From: Gillisia hiemivivida
Lineage (GTDB): Bacteria; Bacteroidota; Bacteroidia; Flavobacteriales; Flavobacteriaceae
Direction: 5' to 3'
Length of the DNA stretch: 64,000 bases
Assembly: GCF_007997295.1 (NCBI RefSeq)
Contig: NZ_VORY01000005.1
Span: 62,001 to 126,000 of the forward strand
Positions 63,177 through 64,000 of the stretch are shown here, piece after piece. The notes below the pieces were generated by a model. That model did no database searches. It was not told where the DNA came from and was given only the letters and a program-made list of their open reading frames with translations. Position 1 is the first letter of the stretch. Each line of letters begins with the position of its first letter. The position numbers and the translations under genes are program-made.

Positions 63177-64000
63177 ATGAATTTTAAAGATCTTATCCTA
63201 CAGGGAATTCCTTCAACACTGCCAGAGCAACGAACTTATGATCTATCTGTAAATCATACCCCTAAGAGAAAAGAAATTTTAAATGCTGAAGAAAAAAATC
63301 TTGCTTTAAGAAATGCATTACGATATTTTGAACCAGAACATCACGCCACTTTAATAGAAGAATTCAAAGAAGAATTGGAAACCTCCGGAAGGATCTATAT
63401 GTTTAGATTTAAACCGACTTACGATATTTATGCAAGGCCGATTGAGGAATATCCGGGACCTTGTTTGCAAGCGAGAGCTATTATGCTAATGATCCAGAAT
63501 AACTTGGATCCAAAAGTTGCTCAACACCCTGAAGAATTAATCACTTATGGTGGAAATGGTGCCGTATTCCAAAACTGGGCGCAATATTTATTGGTGATGA
63601 AGTATTTGGCGCAAATGGAAGATGACCAGACCTTGGTTATTTATTCCGGACATCCAATGGGATTATTTCCTTCCAACAAAAATGCTCCACGCGTGGTAGT
63701 AACCAACGGAATGATGATTCCAAATTATTCCCAACCAGATCACTGGGAAAAATTCAATGCATTGGGTGTAACTCAATATGGCCAAATGACTGCAGGCAGC
63801 TATATGTATATTGGACCACAAGGTATTGTTCATGGAACTACTATCACCGTATTAAATGCGGGTAGAAAAATAGCCGAAAATAAGGAGGATCTAGCTGGTA
63901 AACTTTTTATCACTTCTGGTTTAGGCGGAATGAGTGGAGCGCAGCCAAAAGCGGGAAATATCGCTGGATGTATTACTGTTTGCGCTGAAATAAATCCGAA
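63177..64000 (+). CDS. hutU: Urocanate hydratase, N-terminal part (partial)
   Basis: The frame opens at ATG 63177 and runs off the right edge with 274 codons visible. It shows urocanase landmarks: GPCLQARAIM, YGGNGAVFQNWAQY, YSGHPMGLFPS, VTNGMMIPNYS, TQYGQMTAGSYMYIGPQG and GLGGMSGAQPKAGNIAG (NAD-binding loop). It adds water to urocanate in histidine breakdown. A roughly 80-residue N-terminal extension before GPCLQAR suggests the longer Bacteroidota form. The catalytic core lies outside the window. Confidence 0.93.
   Translation, partial: MNFKDLILQGIPSTLPEQRTYDLSVNHTPKRKEILNAEEKNLALRNALRYFEPEHHATLIEEFKEELETSGRIYMFRFKPTYDIYARPIEEYPGPCLQARAIMLMIQNNLDPKVAQHPEELITYGGNGAVFQNWAQYLLVMKYLAQMEDDQTLVIYSGHPMGLFPSNKNAPRVVVTNGMMIPNYSQPDHWEKFNALGVTQYGQMTAGSYMYIGPQGIVHGTTITVLNAGRKIAENKEDLAGKLFITSGLGGMSGAQPKAGNIAGCITVCAEINP

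Overview
The window looks like chromosomal DNA of a member of the Bacteroidota, most likely family Flavobacteriaceae. The DNA is AT-rich. Coding sequences mostly lack Shine-Dalgarno leaders, and several genes carry the Bacteroidota -7 promoter box TAnnTTTG, in three cases with TTG 18-19 bases upstream. The gene content also fits: many short-signal lipoproteins, a bacillithiol-type YtxJ protein, an FMN-binding glutamate synthase, short MenE and a YbiT-like ABC-F protein. No phage, insertion sequence, CRISPR array, rRNA or tRNA was found. This is mainly housekeeping chromosome.

Layout. 1-652: the 3' end of a formimidoylglutamase (HutG-like) overlapping a GNAT acetyltransferase. 778-6487: MBL-fold lipoprotein, YkvA-like protein with a trehalase lipoprotein, glyA, and divergently fumarylacetoacetase. 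6559-11602: a stress-flavoured block (tiny charged ORF, YtxJ, ClpB, PRC-barrel protein, acidic membrane protein, CsbD). 11718-15273: phytase-like esterase lipoprotein, histidine phosphatase, DEAD-box helicase, small lipoprotein. 15280-15633: repeat-rich spacer. 15634-22357: EttA, DinB, acyl-CoA carboxylase beta chain, a secreted unknown and an M1 peptidase. 22490-22902: a wrecked DoxX gene. 22911-30094 (minus): M24 peptidase, menE, CPBP protease, menC, UPF0173 hydrolase, menA, holA, giving a partial menaquinone cluster. 30240-34395: orphan HsdR-N protein, glycosyltransferase, OmpA lipoprotein, alpha/beta hydrolase, Sua5/TsaC. 34549-34761: a DUF2945 gene with an internal stop. 34803-41272: UvrD/PcrA helicase, then DsrE, M20 hydrolase, glutamate synthase-like protein and a membrane protein. 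41356-45298: two tandem patatins coupled to an M1 aminopeptidase. 45529-52709: recG, a TPR protein, pheT and a three-gene small-protein run. 52766-63115: YbiT-like ABC-F, a CxxC-less thioredoxin-fold lipoprotein, transaldolase, SDR, the SRP RNA, glutaminyl cyclase, thioesterase, hemL, a LysM glucosaminidase, ACC deaminase-like enzyme, a HExxH protein and DUF5522. 63177-64000: start of urocanate hydratase.

How it fits together. Metabolic genes serve amino-acid breakdown (histidine at both edges, tyrosine via fumarylacetoacetase, leucine-type acyl-CoA carboxylase), menaquinone synthesis, tetrapyrrole synthesis (HemL), and one-carbon metabolism (GlyA). Information-processing genes are spread between them (RecG, UvrD, HolA, PheT, EttA, TsaC, SRP RNA).

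The strongest non-textbook observations are two pseudogenes, an SRP RNA with a clear promoter, three kinds of dispersed or inverted repeat, a terminator folded inside a coding sequence, two proteins that have lost hallmark catalytic motifs, and a probable near-leaderless promoter. I did not find a convincing new multi-gene defence or metabolic system. The most system-like units are the M1 peptidase-patatin-patatin coupled operon and the orphan HsdR-N nuclease-fold gene.
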